DNA of 64,000 nucleotides, taken from Aldehydirespirator sp965221605. GTDB lineage: Bacteria > Actinomycetota > Acidimicrobiia > Acidimicrobiales > Aldehydirespiratoraceae. The notes below the pieces were generated by a model that was not told the DNA's origin, made no database searches, and saw only the letters and a program-made list of their open reading frames with translations. The translations under genes were made by a program, and so were the position numbers. Each line of letters begins with the position of its first letter. Within the stretch, counting starts at the first letter, position 1. Positions 24,710 to 36,985 of this stretch are shown here, piece by piece. The stretch spans positions 1 to 64,000 of the forward strand of contig CBDCSK010000001.1 of the NCBI GenBank assembly GCA_965221605.1, read 5' to 3'.

Positions 24710-25827
24710 CCGCACCGGTGACCGGATCCAAGACTGCACCCAGGACCGCACCGGAACCGGCCCTGCTGGTGCTTGGCGACGGGGAGGTGTTCGAGGGCGA
24801 GGCCGTCGGCGCCCCAGCCTCGGTCGCCTCGGGCGAGGTCGTGTTCAACACGGTCATGAGCGGGTACCAGGAGGTGATCTCCGATCCCTCCTACGCGGGC
24901 CAGATGATCGCGTTCACGTATCCCCACATAGGCAACTACGGCACCAACGAGGCCGACTCCGAGTCGGCTCGGCCGCACTGCCGGGGCGTGATCGTGCGGG
25001 ACCTGGCCCGGCGACCGAGCAGCTGGCGGGCCACCGGCAGCCTCGACGACTACCTGTGCCGTCACGGCGTGCCCGCCATCACCGGCATCGACACCCGCCG
25101 GCTCACCCGCCACATACGCGATGCCGGGGCCATGCCCGGCGCGTTCGGCACGGCCGACGAGGCCACGCTGCTGGCCGCGGCGCGATCCGAGCCCGGCACC
25201 AGCGGCGTCGACCTCGTCAGCGAGGTCACCACCGAGCACGCCTACACCGTGGGCCCCGGCCCCCGCCGGGTGGTGGCCTACGACCTGGGCATCAAGTCCA
25301 CCATCCTGGACTGCCTGCGGGAGCTGGCCACTGTGACCGTCGTGCCGGCCCACACACCCGCGGCGGAAGTGCTGGCGAGGCGGCCTGACGGCGTGTTCCT
25401 CAGCAACGGACCCGGCGACCCGGAACTGGCCGGCCCGGTGATCGAGGCGCTGCGGAGCCTCGTCGGCGAGGTTCCGGTCTTCGGGATCTGCCTGGGGCAT
25501 CAGCTGCTGGCGCTGTCGCTGGGCGGGCGGACCTTCAAGATGCGCTTCGGCCACCACGGCGGCAATGTGCCCGTCCGCTGCACCGCCACCGGTCGTATAG
25601 AGATCACCAGCCAGAACCACAACTTCGCGGTGGAGGCCGGTTCGGTGCCCGACGTGACCGAGACCCACGTGTGCCTCAACGACGACTCCGTCGAGGGCCT
25701 GACGGTCGACGGCGAGGCCGCCTTCGGCGTCCAGTACCACCCCGAGGCCGGTCCCGGGCCCCACGAGGCCCGGCACCATTTCGCCCACTTCGCCGAGATG
25801 ATGGACCGCTGCCGTGCCGCGGCGTGA
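24706..25827 (+). CDS. carA: Carbamoyl-phosphate synthase small (glutaminase) chain
   Basis: Hydrolyses glutamine and channels ammonia to CarB. The N-terminal CPSase_sm_chain domain (GEVVFNTVMSGYQEVISDPSYAGQM, GNYGTN) is followed by a class I glutamine amidotransferase domain: VFLSNGPGDPE, nucleophile Cys in VFGICLGHQLLALSLGG, and catalytic HPE in VQYHPEAGPGP. ATG 24706 overlaps the pyrC stop; a frame reaching back to 24007 is a shadow of pyrC. Length 373 residues. Confidence 0.97.
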   Translation: MTAPVTGSKTAPRTAPEPALLVLGDGEVFEGEAVGAPASVASGEVVFNTVMSGYQEVISDPSYAGQMIAFTYPHIGNYGTNEADSESARPHCRGVIVRDLARRPSSWRATGSLDDYLCRHGVPAITGIDTRRLTRHIRDAGAMPGAFGTADEATLLAAARSEPGTSGVDLVSEVTTEHAYTVGPGPRRVVAYDLGIKSTILDCLRELATVTVVPAHTPAAEVLARRPDGVFLSNGPGDPELAGPVIEALRSLVGEVPVFGICLGHQLLALSLGGRTFKMRFGHHGGNVPVRCTATGRIEITSQNHNFAVEAGSVPDVTETHVCLNDDSVEGLTVDGEAAFGVQYHPEAGPGPHEARHHFAHFAEMMDRCRAAA

Positions 25828-25859
25828 CGGGATAGACGAGACCCCTGGAGTCGGCTGCC

Positions 25860-29204
<3,345 letters not shown>

Positions 29205-30137
29205 ATGGTCGACCTGGCTACCCGCGTCGGCAGCGTTGCGCTGCGGGCACCGGTCATGACGGCGTCGGGCGCGTCGGGCCACGGGGCCGAGCTGGCGCCC
29301 TACGGTCCGCTGCGTGATCTCGGAGCGGTGGTGGTGAAGTCGCTCAGCCACGGACCCTGGCCGGGCAACCCGCCGCCCAGGCTGCACCCGTTGAGCTCGC
29401 CGGCGGCGGGGATGATCAACAGCGTGGGACTCCAGGGACCGGGGGTGGCCGCCTGGCTCGATGATGATCTGCCCGCCCTCATCGACGCGGGCGCCGACGT
29501 GGTGGCCAGCATCTGGGGCGACACCGTCGATGCCTACCGCCGCGCCGCTGAGCTGCTGGCCGCTGGGCCTGCTGAGATCGTGGCGGTCGAGGTGAACGTG
29601 TCGTGCCCCAACACCGAGGACGGCATGCGGATGTTCGCCCACTCGGCGGAGGCGACCGAGGCTGTGCTGGCGGCCACTGCCGGTTGCGGGCGGCCCCGCT
29701 GGGCCAAGCTCAGCCCCAACACCCCGGAGCTGGTCGCCATGGCCACGGCCGCGGTGCGGGGCGGGGCAGAGGCGGTGGTCCTGACCAACACGCTGTCAGG
29801 GCTGGTCATCGACATCGGCAGGCGGCGCCCTGCTCTCGGCGGGCGGCGCGGCGGCGTGAGCGGCGCGGCGCTGCATCCAGTGGCGGTGCGGGCTGTCTAC
29901 GACGTCCACGAGGCGCTCCCGGAGGTGCCCGTAATCGGTGTGGGCGGGGTGGCCAGCGGTGCCGACGCGGTCGAGATGCTGATGGCCGGCGCGTCGGCGG
30001 TGCAGGTGGGCACGGCAATCTTCGCCGATCCCCGGGCTCCGTGGAAGGTGCTGGCCGAGCTGCGGCAGTGGTGTGACGGCAACGATGTGGCGAGCCTGTC
30101 CGAGCTGATCGGAGCAGCTCACCAGGGGCCGGATTAA
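29205..30137 (+). CDS. pyrD: Dihydroorotate dehydrogenase, class 1
   Basis: FMN enzyme oxidising dihydroorotate to orotate. The soluble class 1 type is indicated by the catalytic Cys in VEVNVSCPNTEDGM, N-terminal TASGASGHG, SVGLQGPGV, and C-terminal FMN-phosphate loop VIGVGGVASGADAVEMLMAGASAVQVGTAIF. Length 310 residues matches class 1B, which normally needs the FAD/Fe-S subunit PyrK, but no pyrK is adjacent. Starts on the base after the carB stop. Confidence 0.93.
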   Translation: MVDLATRVGSVALRAPVMTASGASGHGAELAPYGPLRDLGAVVVKSLSHGPWPGNPPPRLHPLSSPAAGMINSVGLQGPGVAAWLDDDLPALIDAGADVVASIWGDTVDAYRRAAELLAAGPAEIVAVEVNVSCPNTEDGMRMFAHSAEATEAVLAATAGCGRPRWAKLSPNTPELVAMATAAVRGGAEAVVLTNTLSGLVIDIGRRRPALGGRRGGVSGAALHPVAVRAVYDVHEALPEVPVIGVGGVASGADAVEMLMAGASAVQVGTAIFADPRAPWKVLAELRQWCDGNDVASLSELIGAAHQGPD

Positions 30138-30199
30138 GAGCTTCTAATGAGGGGATGGCCGGCGCCATAGGGGAGAATCAACCCATGGAGGAGCATCCG

Positions 30200-30880
30200 A
30201 TGGACGAAGCGGTGCGCGACCGGCTCGCGGTGGCGCTCGATGTCGACGACCTGGTGGCGGCGTCCCGTCTGGCCCGATCGCTCGTCGGGCACTTCCGCGT
30301 CGCCAAGATCGGCTTGGAGTTGTACACGGCTGCGGGTCCCGAGGCCATCGGGGCCATGATCGATCTCGGCTACGACGTCTTCTGCGATCTGAAGCTCCAC
30401 GACATCCCCAACACCGTGGCCCGGGCAGCCCGCGTCGTGGGCGAGTTGGGCGTGTCGTACCTGACGATTCACGCCGCCGGCGGCACCGAGATGCTCCGGG
30501 CCGGGGCGGAGGGGCTGGCCGAGGGCGCGACCCGCCCGGCGGGAGTGCTGGCCGTGACCGTGCTCACCAGCGAGGCCGAGGTGGCCGCCACCCGCGACCT
30601 GGTGGCTGAACGCATGGAGGTCGCGTTCGAGGCCGGGTGTGCCGGCGTGGTCTGCGCCGCCCCCGACCTGACCGCGACCCGCCACATCCGGCCGGAGTTG
30701 ATCCGGGCCGTACCGGGCATCCGGCTGGCGGGTGACTCCGTGGACGACCAGCGGCGGGTGGCATCGCCGGTCCAGGCCCTAGCGGCCGGAGCGGACCTGC
30801 TGGTCGTGGGCAGGCCCGTCACCAGGGCCGCCGACCCCGTCGAGGCGGCCGAGCGTCTGCATCGAAGCCTCCAGCAGTAG
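30200..30880 (+). CDS. pyrF: Orotidine 5'-phosphate decarboxylase
   Basis: Last step to UMP. The catalytic Asp-x-Lys-x-x-Asp motif is in VFCDLKLHDIPNTV, N-terminal LAVALDVDD binds the nucleotide, and the phosphate-binding RPVTRAADP closes the barrel; class 1 (PyrF type I), 226 residues. ATG 30200 has GGAGGAG 7 nt upstream; ATGs at 30185 and 30155 are alternatives without such a site. Last gene of the pyr operon; no pyrE is present here. Confidence 0.95.
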   Translation: MDEAVRDRLAVALDVDDLVAASRLARSLVGHFRVAKIGLELYTAAGPEAIGAMIDLGYDVFCDLKLHDIPNTVARAARVVGELGVSYLTIHAAGGTEMLRAGAEGLAEGATRPAGVLAVTVLTSEAEVAATRDLVAERMEVAFEAGCAGVVCAAPDLTATRHIRPELIRAVPGIRLAGDSVDDQRRVASPVQALAAGADLLVVGRPVTRAADPVEAAERLHRSLQQ

Positions 30881-30946
30881 CGCAGTTGTAGATCTTGCGC
30901 TTGAAGCGAGGAGCGCAGGTTGCTGGCGCGCTAGCGCTGACTCAGC

Positions 30947-30952
30947 TAATCT
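30947..30952 (+). promoter_or_regulatory. Putative -10 of mihF (TAATCT)
   Basis: TAATCT ends 8 nt before the mihF ATG with no Shine-Dalgarno between, consistent with a leaderless transcript separate from the pyr operon. Confidence 0.4.
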
Positions 30953-30960
30953 CGTACCCC

Positions 30961-31272
30961 ATGGCACAACCCTTTTCCATTTCAGACGAGGTTCGCCGCG
31001 AGGCGCTGGTCAAGGCTGCCGCGGTCCGGCGGGAGCGCGCTGAGCTTCGCGCCCAGCTCAAGGCCGGCGACGTCTCACTCTCGGACCTGCTCGGCCGCGT
31101 CGAGGACGACACCGTCGGCAAGATGAAGGTGCTGGCCGTGCTCGAGTCGCTGCCCGGTGTGGGAAAAGTGAAGGCACGCAAGGTGATGGAGCGGATCGGG
31201 ATCTCCGACAGCCGCCGCCTGCGCGGGCTGGGGAGCCGGCAGAGAGGTCAGCTGCTCGAAGACTTCGGCTGA
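30961..31272 (+). CDS. mihF: Integration host factor, actinobacterial type (mIHF)
   Basis: Nucleoid-associated DNA-bending protein specific to Actinomycetota. The 103 residues begin AQPFSISDEVRREALVKAA, continue with the long helix RRERAELRAQLKAGDVSLSDLL, and end with the helix-two-turn-helix ESLPGVGKVKARKVMERIGIS that binds DNA. ATG 30961 is where similarity starts. It lies between pyrF and gmk, as in Corynebacterium and Mycobacterium, a strong phylum marker. Confidence 0.95.
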   Translation: MAQPFSISDEVRREALVKAAAVRRERAELRAQLKAGDVSLSDLLGRVEDDTVGKMKVLAVLESLPGVGKVKARKVMERIGISDSRRLRGLGSRQRGQLLEDFG

Positions 31273-31324
31273 TCGGCAAGAGGTCCCGGGCGCAGCGGTC
31301 GATACGGCCGAGGTGCGCCGGCCT

Positions 31325-31333
31325 CGGTAGCCT
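31325..31333 (+). promoter_or_regulatory. Putative -10 of gmk (CGGTAGCCT)
   Basis: TAGCCT ends 6 nt before the GTG start of gmk, leaving no room for a Shine-Dalgarno. Identical 9-mer occurs before def and hisG. Confidence 0.45.
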
Positions 31334-31339
31334 CGCGGG

Positions 31340-31912
31340 GTGACCTCGCTCGAGGGTCGATCCGTCATCATCGTCTCTGGCCCGGGGGGTGTGGGCAAGG
31401 GCACGATCGTCGAGTTGCTGCTGGACCGCGACCGGAATCTGTGGCTGTCGCGGTCATGGACCACCCGTCCCCGCCGGACTTCAGAACCGGCCGACGCCTA
31501 CCGATTCGTGGACCGCGCCACCTTCGAGGCGGCCATCGCGGCCGATGGATTCCTCGAGTGGGTGGAGTTCCTCGACTACCTGCAGGGCACCCCGGTTCCC
31601 GACCCTCCCGAGGGAGCCGACGTACTGCTCGAGATCGACGTGCGCGGCGGGCAGCAGGTTCAGGAACTGCTGCCCGATGTCGTGCTGGTCTTCGTCGACG
31701 CGCCCAGCCCGGAGCACCAGCGAGCCCGGCTCGAGCTCAGGGGCGACGATCCCGAGACCATCGCTCGCCGGATGAGGAAGACCGCTTCCGAACGCGCCGA
31801 GGCCCTCAGGATGGGCTACGAGATAGTCGTGAACGACGACTTGAGCCGGGCTGTTGAGGCGATCGAGTCCCTGATAGAAGCCGACCGCCAGCGCCGCCAC
31901 CCCGTCGCCTGA
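31340..31912 (+). CDS. gmk: Guanylate kinase
   Basis: Phosphorylates GMP to GDP. P-loop SGPGGVGKGT at residues 13-22, GMP-binding SRSWTTRPRR and FLEWVEF, and LLEIDVRGGQQV are visible; 190 residues is normal. The usual YGT motif after VEF is replaced by LDYLQGTPVP, a small divergence. Start is GTG 31340. In most relatives rpoZ follows; here it is about 5.6 kb away behind an insertion. Confidence 0.95.
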   Translation: MTSLEGRSVIIVSGPGGVGKGTIVELLLDRDRNLWLSRSWTTRPRRTSEPADAYRFVDRATFEAAIAADGFLEWVEFLDYLQGTPVPDPPEGADVLLEIDVRGGQQVQELLPDVVLVFVDAPSPEHQRARLELRGDDPETIARRMRKTASERAEALRMGYEIVVNDDLSRAVEAIESLIEADRQRRHPVA

Positions 31913-32083
31913 CTACGCATGTCCCGACCGGTCGGCTGTGTCGCTGCTGCCGGAACCTGAGGCGTGGTCGCGGTGGCATCGGCGGCTGCGAGGACGCGGG
32001 CGGCGTGCTCGAGGCGCGGCCGGTGGTCCAACTCGGTCCAGGTCCTGTCTCGGCGGGCGCACACCGACGGTGAGATGTCGCGG

Positions 32084-33373
32084 TCAGGGGCCCAGCGCGG
32101 TCAGGGGGACCACCAGCACACCGTCGTCGCGGCGGTAGCCGTAGCCGGTGGCCGTCACAACCACCAGGTTCGCGGGCGGGCCGACATGGCGGTGCTCTAC
32201 GGTGTCGGCCAACTTCAGGAGCGACCTCGCGGCGCGGTCGATGGCTGCCTCGCCGCCGAGTTTGACCTCCAGCGCGATCCAGGTGCCGTCGCCCCGTTCG
32301 ACGATGGCGTCGACTTCGAGCCCACTGCTGTCGCGGTAGTGCGCGATCCGACCCCGGACGGCTTGGGCGTAGACCCGAAGATCGCGCACAGCCATGGACT
32401 CGAACAGCAGGCCGAAGGTCGGGAGGTCCTTCCCGAGCCGCTGCGGGTTGCCGGCCAGCGCGGCCACTGCCAGCGACGGGTCGGCCAGATGGCGCTTGGC
32501 GGCGCGACGCAGGTGGGCGCGTGAGCGCAGTTCCACCGACCACGCGGGCACATCCTCGACCACGAACACACGTCGCAGCGCGTCCAGGTAGGCGCCGACG
32601 GTGCGGGAGTCGAGGGGACGGTCGCCAGCGGTGTCGCTCGCTAGGGTACGTTGCGACGCCTCCGTCGCCACGTTGCGAGCCAGCGACCGCAGCAGCCGCT
32701 CGACACCCTGCGGATCGCGTTCCGGGCCGCCGAGCAGCGGGATGTCGGCGCGACAGACCTCTTGAAGGTACGACGCCGCATACGCCTGCGCGGCGGCCGT
32801 GTCCATGTGCGCGCAGCCCGGCCAACCGCCCCGGCACGCTGCCTCGATCAGTTCGCCGAGGCCGGCGGCGGGCCGGTCCGCGAACCTGGTGCCCGTGCTG
32901 AAGAGGGCGTCCATGGACACCTCGCCCGTCGACAGGCCCGTCTCTCGCAGCGACATCGGCCGCATCCGGATCCGCATGATGCGTCCGGCACCACTGTGGC
33001 GGGTGATGTCGTCTGCCGGAACTGCGGAGCCGGTCAGAATGAACATGCCTGGACGGCGGCCCTCATCGCAGGCGGCCCGCACCTGGTTCCAGATCTCGGG
33101 CGCGAGCTGCCACTCGTCGAGCAGCCGAGGCTCCGGCCCCGCCAGGAGCCCGGCTGGTTCCACACCGGCGGCGATCCGGGCGCTGCGGTCTGATCCGAAC
33201 ATCACCTCGCTGCGCGCGTGCTGCCGCCCCGTGGAGGTCTTGCCGCAGGCGCGAGGCCCTTCCAGCACCACCGCAGCCATCGCCAGGAGCCCGGCGTCCA
33301 CTTCGGCGTCCACCACACGTTGTAGGTATCCTCTTTTTGGATGGGGCGTCCAAGCTCGTTCCACTGCTGCCAA
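32084..33373 (-). CDS. AAA-type ATPase with DUF4143
   Basis: A 429-residue ATPase: N-terminal AAA_14 domain with Walker A VLEGPRACGKTS (about residues 36-47), Walker B-like PRLLDEWQLAP, sensor-like FILTGSA, and C-terminal DUF4143 with its nuclease-like core GLLFESMAVRDLRVYA, YRDSSGLEVDAIVE and WIALEVKLGG (the E-x-K pattern of PD-(D/E)XK folds). Such proteins occur in accessory regions and next to toxins; the role is unknown. TTG 33373 is the start by similarity. It is orphaned at the gmk side of the second island; the 171 bp between it and gmk hold nothing recognisable. Confidence 0.82.
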   Translation of the reverse strand: MAAVERAWTPHPKRGYLQRVVDAEVDAGLLAMAAVVLEGPRACGKTSTGRQHARSEVMFGSDRSARIAAGVEPAGLLAGPEPRLLDEWQLAPEIWNQVRAACDEGRRPGMFILTGSAVPADDITRHSGAGRIMRIRMRPMSLRETGLSTGEVSMDALFSTGTRFADRPAAGLGELIEAACRGGWPGCAHMDTAAAQAYAASYLQEVCRADIPLLGGPERDPQGVERLLRSLARNVATEASQRTLASDTAGDRPLDSRTVGAYLDALRRVFVVEDVPAWSVELRSRAHLRRAAKRHLADPSLAVAALAGNPQRLGKDLPTFGLLFESMAVRDLRVYAQAVRGRIAHYRDSSGLEVDAIVERGDGTWIALEVKLGGEAAIDRAARSLLKLADTVEHRHVGPPANLVVVTATGYGYRRDDGVLVVPLTALGP

Positions 33374-33393
33374 TGTACCGTACGAGCTTCTCC

Positions 33394-33426
33394 TGATGCA
33401 TCATTCGTGTTGCTTCCAATGCATCA
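33394..33426. promoter_or_regulatory. Inverted repeat upstream of the DUF4143 gene
   Basis: TGATGCAT (33394-33401) and ATGCATCA (33419-33426) are perfect 8-bp inverted repeats 17 bp apart, 21 bp upstream of the TTG start. Placement suits an operator, but no binding protein is known. Confidence 0.4.
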
Positions 33427-33581
33427 AAAGTTGCTCACTCATGGGATAGCGTTCCTCGCGGCCGGAACCGGACCAGGCGACCGCTGGTGTCACAACGGCT
33501 AGCCCTCGCAGGCGGCCTTCTCAGGGTTGAGCCGCAATCAGGAAGCCGGCTTCCGCCAGGACGGCCTGCCCGAGCGGGTGG

Positions 33582-36131
33582 GTGAGGGTCGGTGGTGTGT
33601 CGGTGTGCCCTCGCGGCACGACGACCGAGAAGTACTGCACGAGCGGGTACACGCTGGTTGGCAGCAGCTGCTATAGGACCCTCAGGGCGAGCCCGACGTA
33701 TTCGTGTTCGTCGGGGTGGTCGCTGTCGGGCAGCAGCTGCACGCGGGTTCTTGTGCGCGGCCGGAGTTCGACGACATCGTATTCGTGTTCGTCGGGAACT
33801 CTGAGCGGGCGGCAGTGCATGCTCACCGAGACCGGCTCTGCCGGCGCGTCGTGGTCGTGTTCGTCGGGGTGGTCGCTGTCGGGCAGCAGCTGCACGCGGG
33901 TTCTTGTGCGGGGTCGGAGTTCGACGACATCGTATTCGTGCTCGTCGGGGCGCCTGTCGGGAACGAACTGCATCATCACCGAGCCCGCCACCGCTACACC
34001 GCCAACTACGACTGAACCGCCGACAACTACCGCCCCGACGACAACTACGGCGCCGCCTACGACTACGGCGCCGCCTACGACTACGGCGCCGCCTACGACT
34101 ACGGTGCCGCCTACGACTACGGTGCCGCCTACGACGACGGCGCCGCCTACGACTACCGCGCCACCGGTTCCCGAGCAGGACTGCTCGACGTCGCTGAGAT
34201 CGGCGGGGTCGGTGTCGGGCAGCTGGTCGGCTTCTGATGATTGTGTCGCGGCCCACCGCGGCAACGCTGGGACGCCCTACTATGTCTGGTACTACACGTT
34301 CACCCTCGCCGCCGGCTCGCGTGTGACCATCGATTTGTCCTCCAGTGTGGACACGTACCTGTTCTTGTTGACTGGACACGGCAGCGGTGGCGCGGTGCGG
34401 GCCCGCAACGACGACGCGGATTCCTCGACCCGTGACTCGCGTCTGGTTATCGATCTCCCCGCTGGCGACTACACGATCGAGGCAACCACCTTCCGCGCCC
34501 GCACCGAGGGCAGCTTCACCCTCACCGTGGACGCAGACCTCGCCGCCGAGGACGAGGAGGTTCCCGAGGAGGTTACGGTCACAGGGCTGGAGGACTCCTA
34601 TGACGCCACCGTGGACGTGATGTTGCGCGAGAGCTTCACCTACCGGCCCGCCGACGCGGAGATCACCGGCGTCACGGTGGAACCCGACGGGCTGGGCCTC
34701 ACCGTAGTCGCCGTCCCTGTCCGGGGCGTCGAGGGCCTGGCGGCCGTCGGGATGGCCGGCACCCCGGACTTCGCTCTCACGTACGAGGTCACTCTCGAGT
34801 TCACCCAGTCCGGCCGGGTGGACACCCGCGCCTTCGAAGTAGTCGCGTCGTGTCACAAGGATCTCACCCGGCAAGTCGACGGCAGCTGCGGACTCGAGGT
34901 GGCCGTGTCGGGTTTGGAGGACTCCTATGACGCCACCGAAGGCAAGCGGTTCAGAGGCGGCTTCACCTACGAGCCGGCCGCCGCGGTACTGAAGGCGGCG
35001 GAACGGGAGCCGAAGCGGGTGCCGGTTACTCCAGACGAGGGGCTGATCCTCGCGCTGTCGGCGGGTTCGCGTAGCGTCGGCTTCGCGGGCACCCCGACGC
35101 TTGCGGGCGCCTACGACGCCGCACTCGAGTTCAGCCTGCTCGGCCGGACAGACACCATCGACTTCGATGTGGCGGTGAAATGTCCCGGCTACGAACGGCC
35201 CCAGCCCGACCGCAGCTGCGCGATTCCGGTGTGCACGACCCAGCTCGGCACAGGCGCCATCACAGCAGGTACTCTGGGCCCCCACAGCGGCACATGGGTC
35301 GACACCTGCCTGCTGCCTGCAGGCCGGCGCGACGGCAGCCGCACCTATTTCGCCAACCACTACAAGTTCACCCTCAACGTGCCCGCGATCGTCACCATAG
35401 ACCTCACCTCCAGCGCCGACACGTACCTGTTCCTGCTGTCGGGCCACAACCCCCGCGGCGCCAAACTGCGCCACGACGACGACGGCGGCGAAGGCTACAA
35501 CTCGAGACTGGCAAGCCTGGACCTCGCCGCAGGCCACTACACCATCGCAGCCAGCACCTACAGAACCGAGACCACCGGCAGCTACAAGCTCACCCTAAGC
35601 GCCGTCGCCAACTGCCCCACGGGCCAACAACTGGTCGGCGACTCATGCATCCGACCACTGGAGAAGCTAGACATGCGGCATCATTCGAGCATAGTGCCGC
35701 AGCCGGCGGGCCATCGTTGGACCAACAGCTGCTTCAAGACCGAACTGTCGGGCGGGGTGAGTGTGTACACCTGCCGGCGAATCCGAGAATCCCGTCGCTA
35801 CATCGGCAAGACCAGCGATGAGATTTTGGAGACGTCCGATCCGTACGCAACCCACGGCACGACGCTGGTGCTTGATTCGGAGGAGTTGCTCGAGGGATGC
35901 CAGTCAGTGTCCTCGGACTACTGGCAATGCGACTATCGCTCCGATCTGGTCTGGCACCGGCGAACTGTGGGAGCGAATGTTGACGACTACCTGTATCCGG
36001 CCTTCACGCGAGGGGTTCGGCGGCCGGCTGAGTGCGCGTACGCGATTGTTGAGATGGTGGCGACCAGAGATCCCAGCGCCTTGACCTCGGTCGTCAATGC
36101 GTGCTTGGCCTTGCTTGAGGAGAACGGATGA
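33582..36131 (+). CDS. Large Cys-repeat/PPC-domain protein, probably secreted, 5' truncated
   Basis: No signal peptide or convincing start is visible; the frame is open back to a TGA at 33528 and already carries a repeat-like CPSGWV there, so the 5' end is probably lost. Order: Cys-rich repeats (CSSGWSLSGSSCTRVL, with a 51-residue tandem period), a TTTAPP proline/threonine linker, a PPC-like beta domain (YYTFTLAAGSRVTIDLSSSVDTYLFLL), two related 100-residue beta modules each beginning VxGLEDSYDAT, a second PPC-like domain (YKFTLNVPAIVTIDLTSSADTYLFLLSG), and a Cys-containing C-terminal domain. PPC domains are typical of exported proteins. It overlaps the following lipoprotein gene by 4 bp. Confidence 0.72.
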   Translation: MRVGGVSVCPRGTTTEKYCTSGYTLVGSSCYRTLRASPTYSCSSGWSLSGSSCTRVLVRGRSSTTSYSCSSGTLSGRQCMLTETGSAGASWSCSSGWSLSGSSCTRVLVRGRSSTTSYSCSSGRLSGTNCIITEPATATPPTTTEPPTTTAPTTTTAPPTTTAPPTTTAPPTTTVPPTTTVPPTTTAPPTTTAPPVPEQDCSTSLRSAGSVSGSWSASDDCVAAHRGNAGTPYYVWYYTFTLAAGSRVTIDLSSSVDTYLFLLTGHGSGGAVRARNDDADSSTRDSRLVIDLPAGDYTIEATTFRARTEGSFTLTVDADLAAEDEEVPEEVTVTGLEDSYDATVDVMLRESFTYRPADAEITGVTVEPDGLGLTVVAVPVRGVEGLAAVGMAGTPDFALTYEVTLEFTQSGRVDTRAFEVVASCHKDLTRQVDGSCGLEVAVSGLEDSYDATEGKRFRGGFTYEPAAAVLKAAEREPKRVPVTPDEGLILALSAGSRSVGFAGTPTLAGAYDAALEFSLLGRTDTIDFDVAVKCPGYERPQPDRSCAIPVCTTQLGTGAITAGTLGPHSGTWVDTCLLPAGRRDGSRTYFANHYKFTLNVPAIVTIDLTSSADTYLFLLSGHNPRGAKLRHDDDGGEGYNSRLASLDLAAGHYTIAASTYRTETTGSYKLTLSAVANCPTGQQLVGDSCIRPLEKLDMRHHSSIVPQPAGHRWTNSCFKTELSGGVSVYTCRRIRESRRYIGKTSDEILETSDPYATHGTTLVLDSEELLEGCQSVSSDYWQCDYRSDLVWHRRTVGANVDDYLYPAFTRGVRRPAECAYAIVEMVATRDPSALTSVVNACLALLEENG
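33702..33962 (+). repeat. 153-bp-period direct repeat
   Basis: 108-bp units at 33702-33809 and 33855-33962 encode SCSSGWSLSGSSCTRVLVRG and the following 16 residues almost identically. They are in frame, so they alter copy number of the Cys module without breaking the gene. Confidence 0.85.
33999..34168 (+). repeat. 18-bp tandem repeats encoding TTTAPP/TTTVPP
   Basis: At least seven hexapeptide units in frame form a rigid proline/threonine linker between the Cys repeats and the first PPC-like domain. Unit length 18 bp allows in-frame expansion and contraction. Confidence 0.9.
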
Positions 36132-36985
36132 CCATCGTGGATGAGGGGGGTGGACGGGGTGCGCTGCGGGCGCGTCGGCTTGGTGGCCGGGGCTGGGGCG
36201 CGGCAGCGGCCGGGGTGTTTGCGGCGAGCGTGGCGTTGTTGGGGTGTTCGGGATCGCAGCACGCTGGCGAGGAGCTTGCCGAGGGTCAGCCCGTGGCGTC
36301 GGGCGGTGGCTCGGGGCCGGGCTCTGGCGCCGGGGCTGCGGACATGAGGGACCCGAGAGAACTCAGTGACTTGGAGTTGCTCGATGTACCGGGAGTGTTG
36401 GAGCTCAGCGCGGCCAGGCTCGTGCAGGAGTTGGGGGTGCTGGGGTTCCTCGAGGCCTACATCATCGATATTCCGCCGACCGCTCGGTTCATCACTGACT
36501 TCGAGATCAGCAGGGCCTGGAGTGCGTCCTCATACATTGCGGGCAACGACCAGGCCACATCTGCCTTCGAGAGCGACGTGTTCTATTTCACGCGCGCGGC
36601 GACCTCGTCGCTTCTGGAGGAAGGTGGTTCGCGGGTGCTGCACTATGCGTTCTTTGAGGCGCTCGAGGAGTGCGCCCGCGACTCGCGGTGGCCTGAGGTG
36701 GAGCTGTTCGTGATAGCAGACGGGCGCGGCTATGACGTGTTCCCTGAGATCATCGAGCCTACCTTCGGGATGTCGTACTATGAGTTCCAGGAACTCAAAC
36801 ACGAGTGCGCCCGCTATGCGGTTACCTATCCGAGTCTAGATGAGGCAACCCGTGACGAGTTGTTGGCGCCTCAGCGCGAGCATTATTCCCGCGCCATCGT
36901 CGACGCCCTGGCAGCCAGCCCGCACGTCGAGGTGCCTGCGCGCTATCGCGCCGAGTGGGACGAGTTGGTCGCGCAGGGTTGGTAG
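36128..36985 (+). CDS. Putative lipoprotein of unknown function
   Basis: A 285-residue protein. An Arg-rich N terminus precedes a hydrophobic segment (AAAAGVFAASVALLGC) ending in a lipobox with the acceptor Cys near residue 40, then a Gly/Ser-rich linker. The mature part has no family I recognise; it contains FEISRAW, a Tyr/Phe-rich core (MSYYEFQELKHECARYAVTYP) and two conserved-looking Cys. ATG 36128 overlaps the preceding stop (ATGA), so it is co-translated with the Cys-repeat/PPC protein and may anchor or assist it (inference). Confidence 0.65.
   Translation: MTIVDEGGGRGALRARRLGGRGWGAAAAGVFAASVALLGCSGSQHAGEELAEGQPVASGGGSGPGSGAGAADMRDPRELSDLELLDVPGVLELSAARLVQELGVLGFLEAYIIDIPPTARFITDFEISRAWSASSYIAGNDQATSAFESDVFYFTRAATSSLLEEGGSRVLHYAFFEALEECARDSRWPEVELFVIADGRGYDVFPEIIEPTFGMSYYEFQELKHECARYAVTYPSLDEATRDELLAPQREHYSRAIVDALAASPHVEVPARYRAEWDELVAQGW

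Noticed and set aside
31913..32083. tRNA or small RNA gene as integration site downstream of gmk
   Set aside because: No cloverleaf or conserved RNA signature could be found in this gap.
33999..34168. Regular 18-bp repeats resembling a CRISPR array
   Set aside because: Repeats are contiguous, lack spacers and encode a TTTAPP linker in frame; no cas genes are present.
33435..35537. 700-codon open frame on the minus strand opposite the PPC protein
   Set aside because: Antisense shadow of a GC-rich gene; it shows no domain, while the plus strand has clear PPC and Cys-repeat features.
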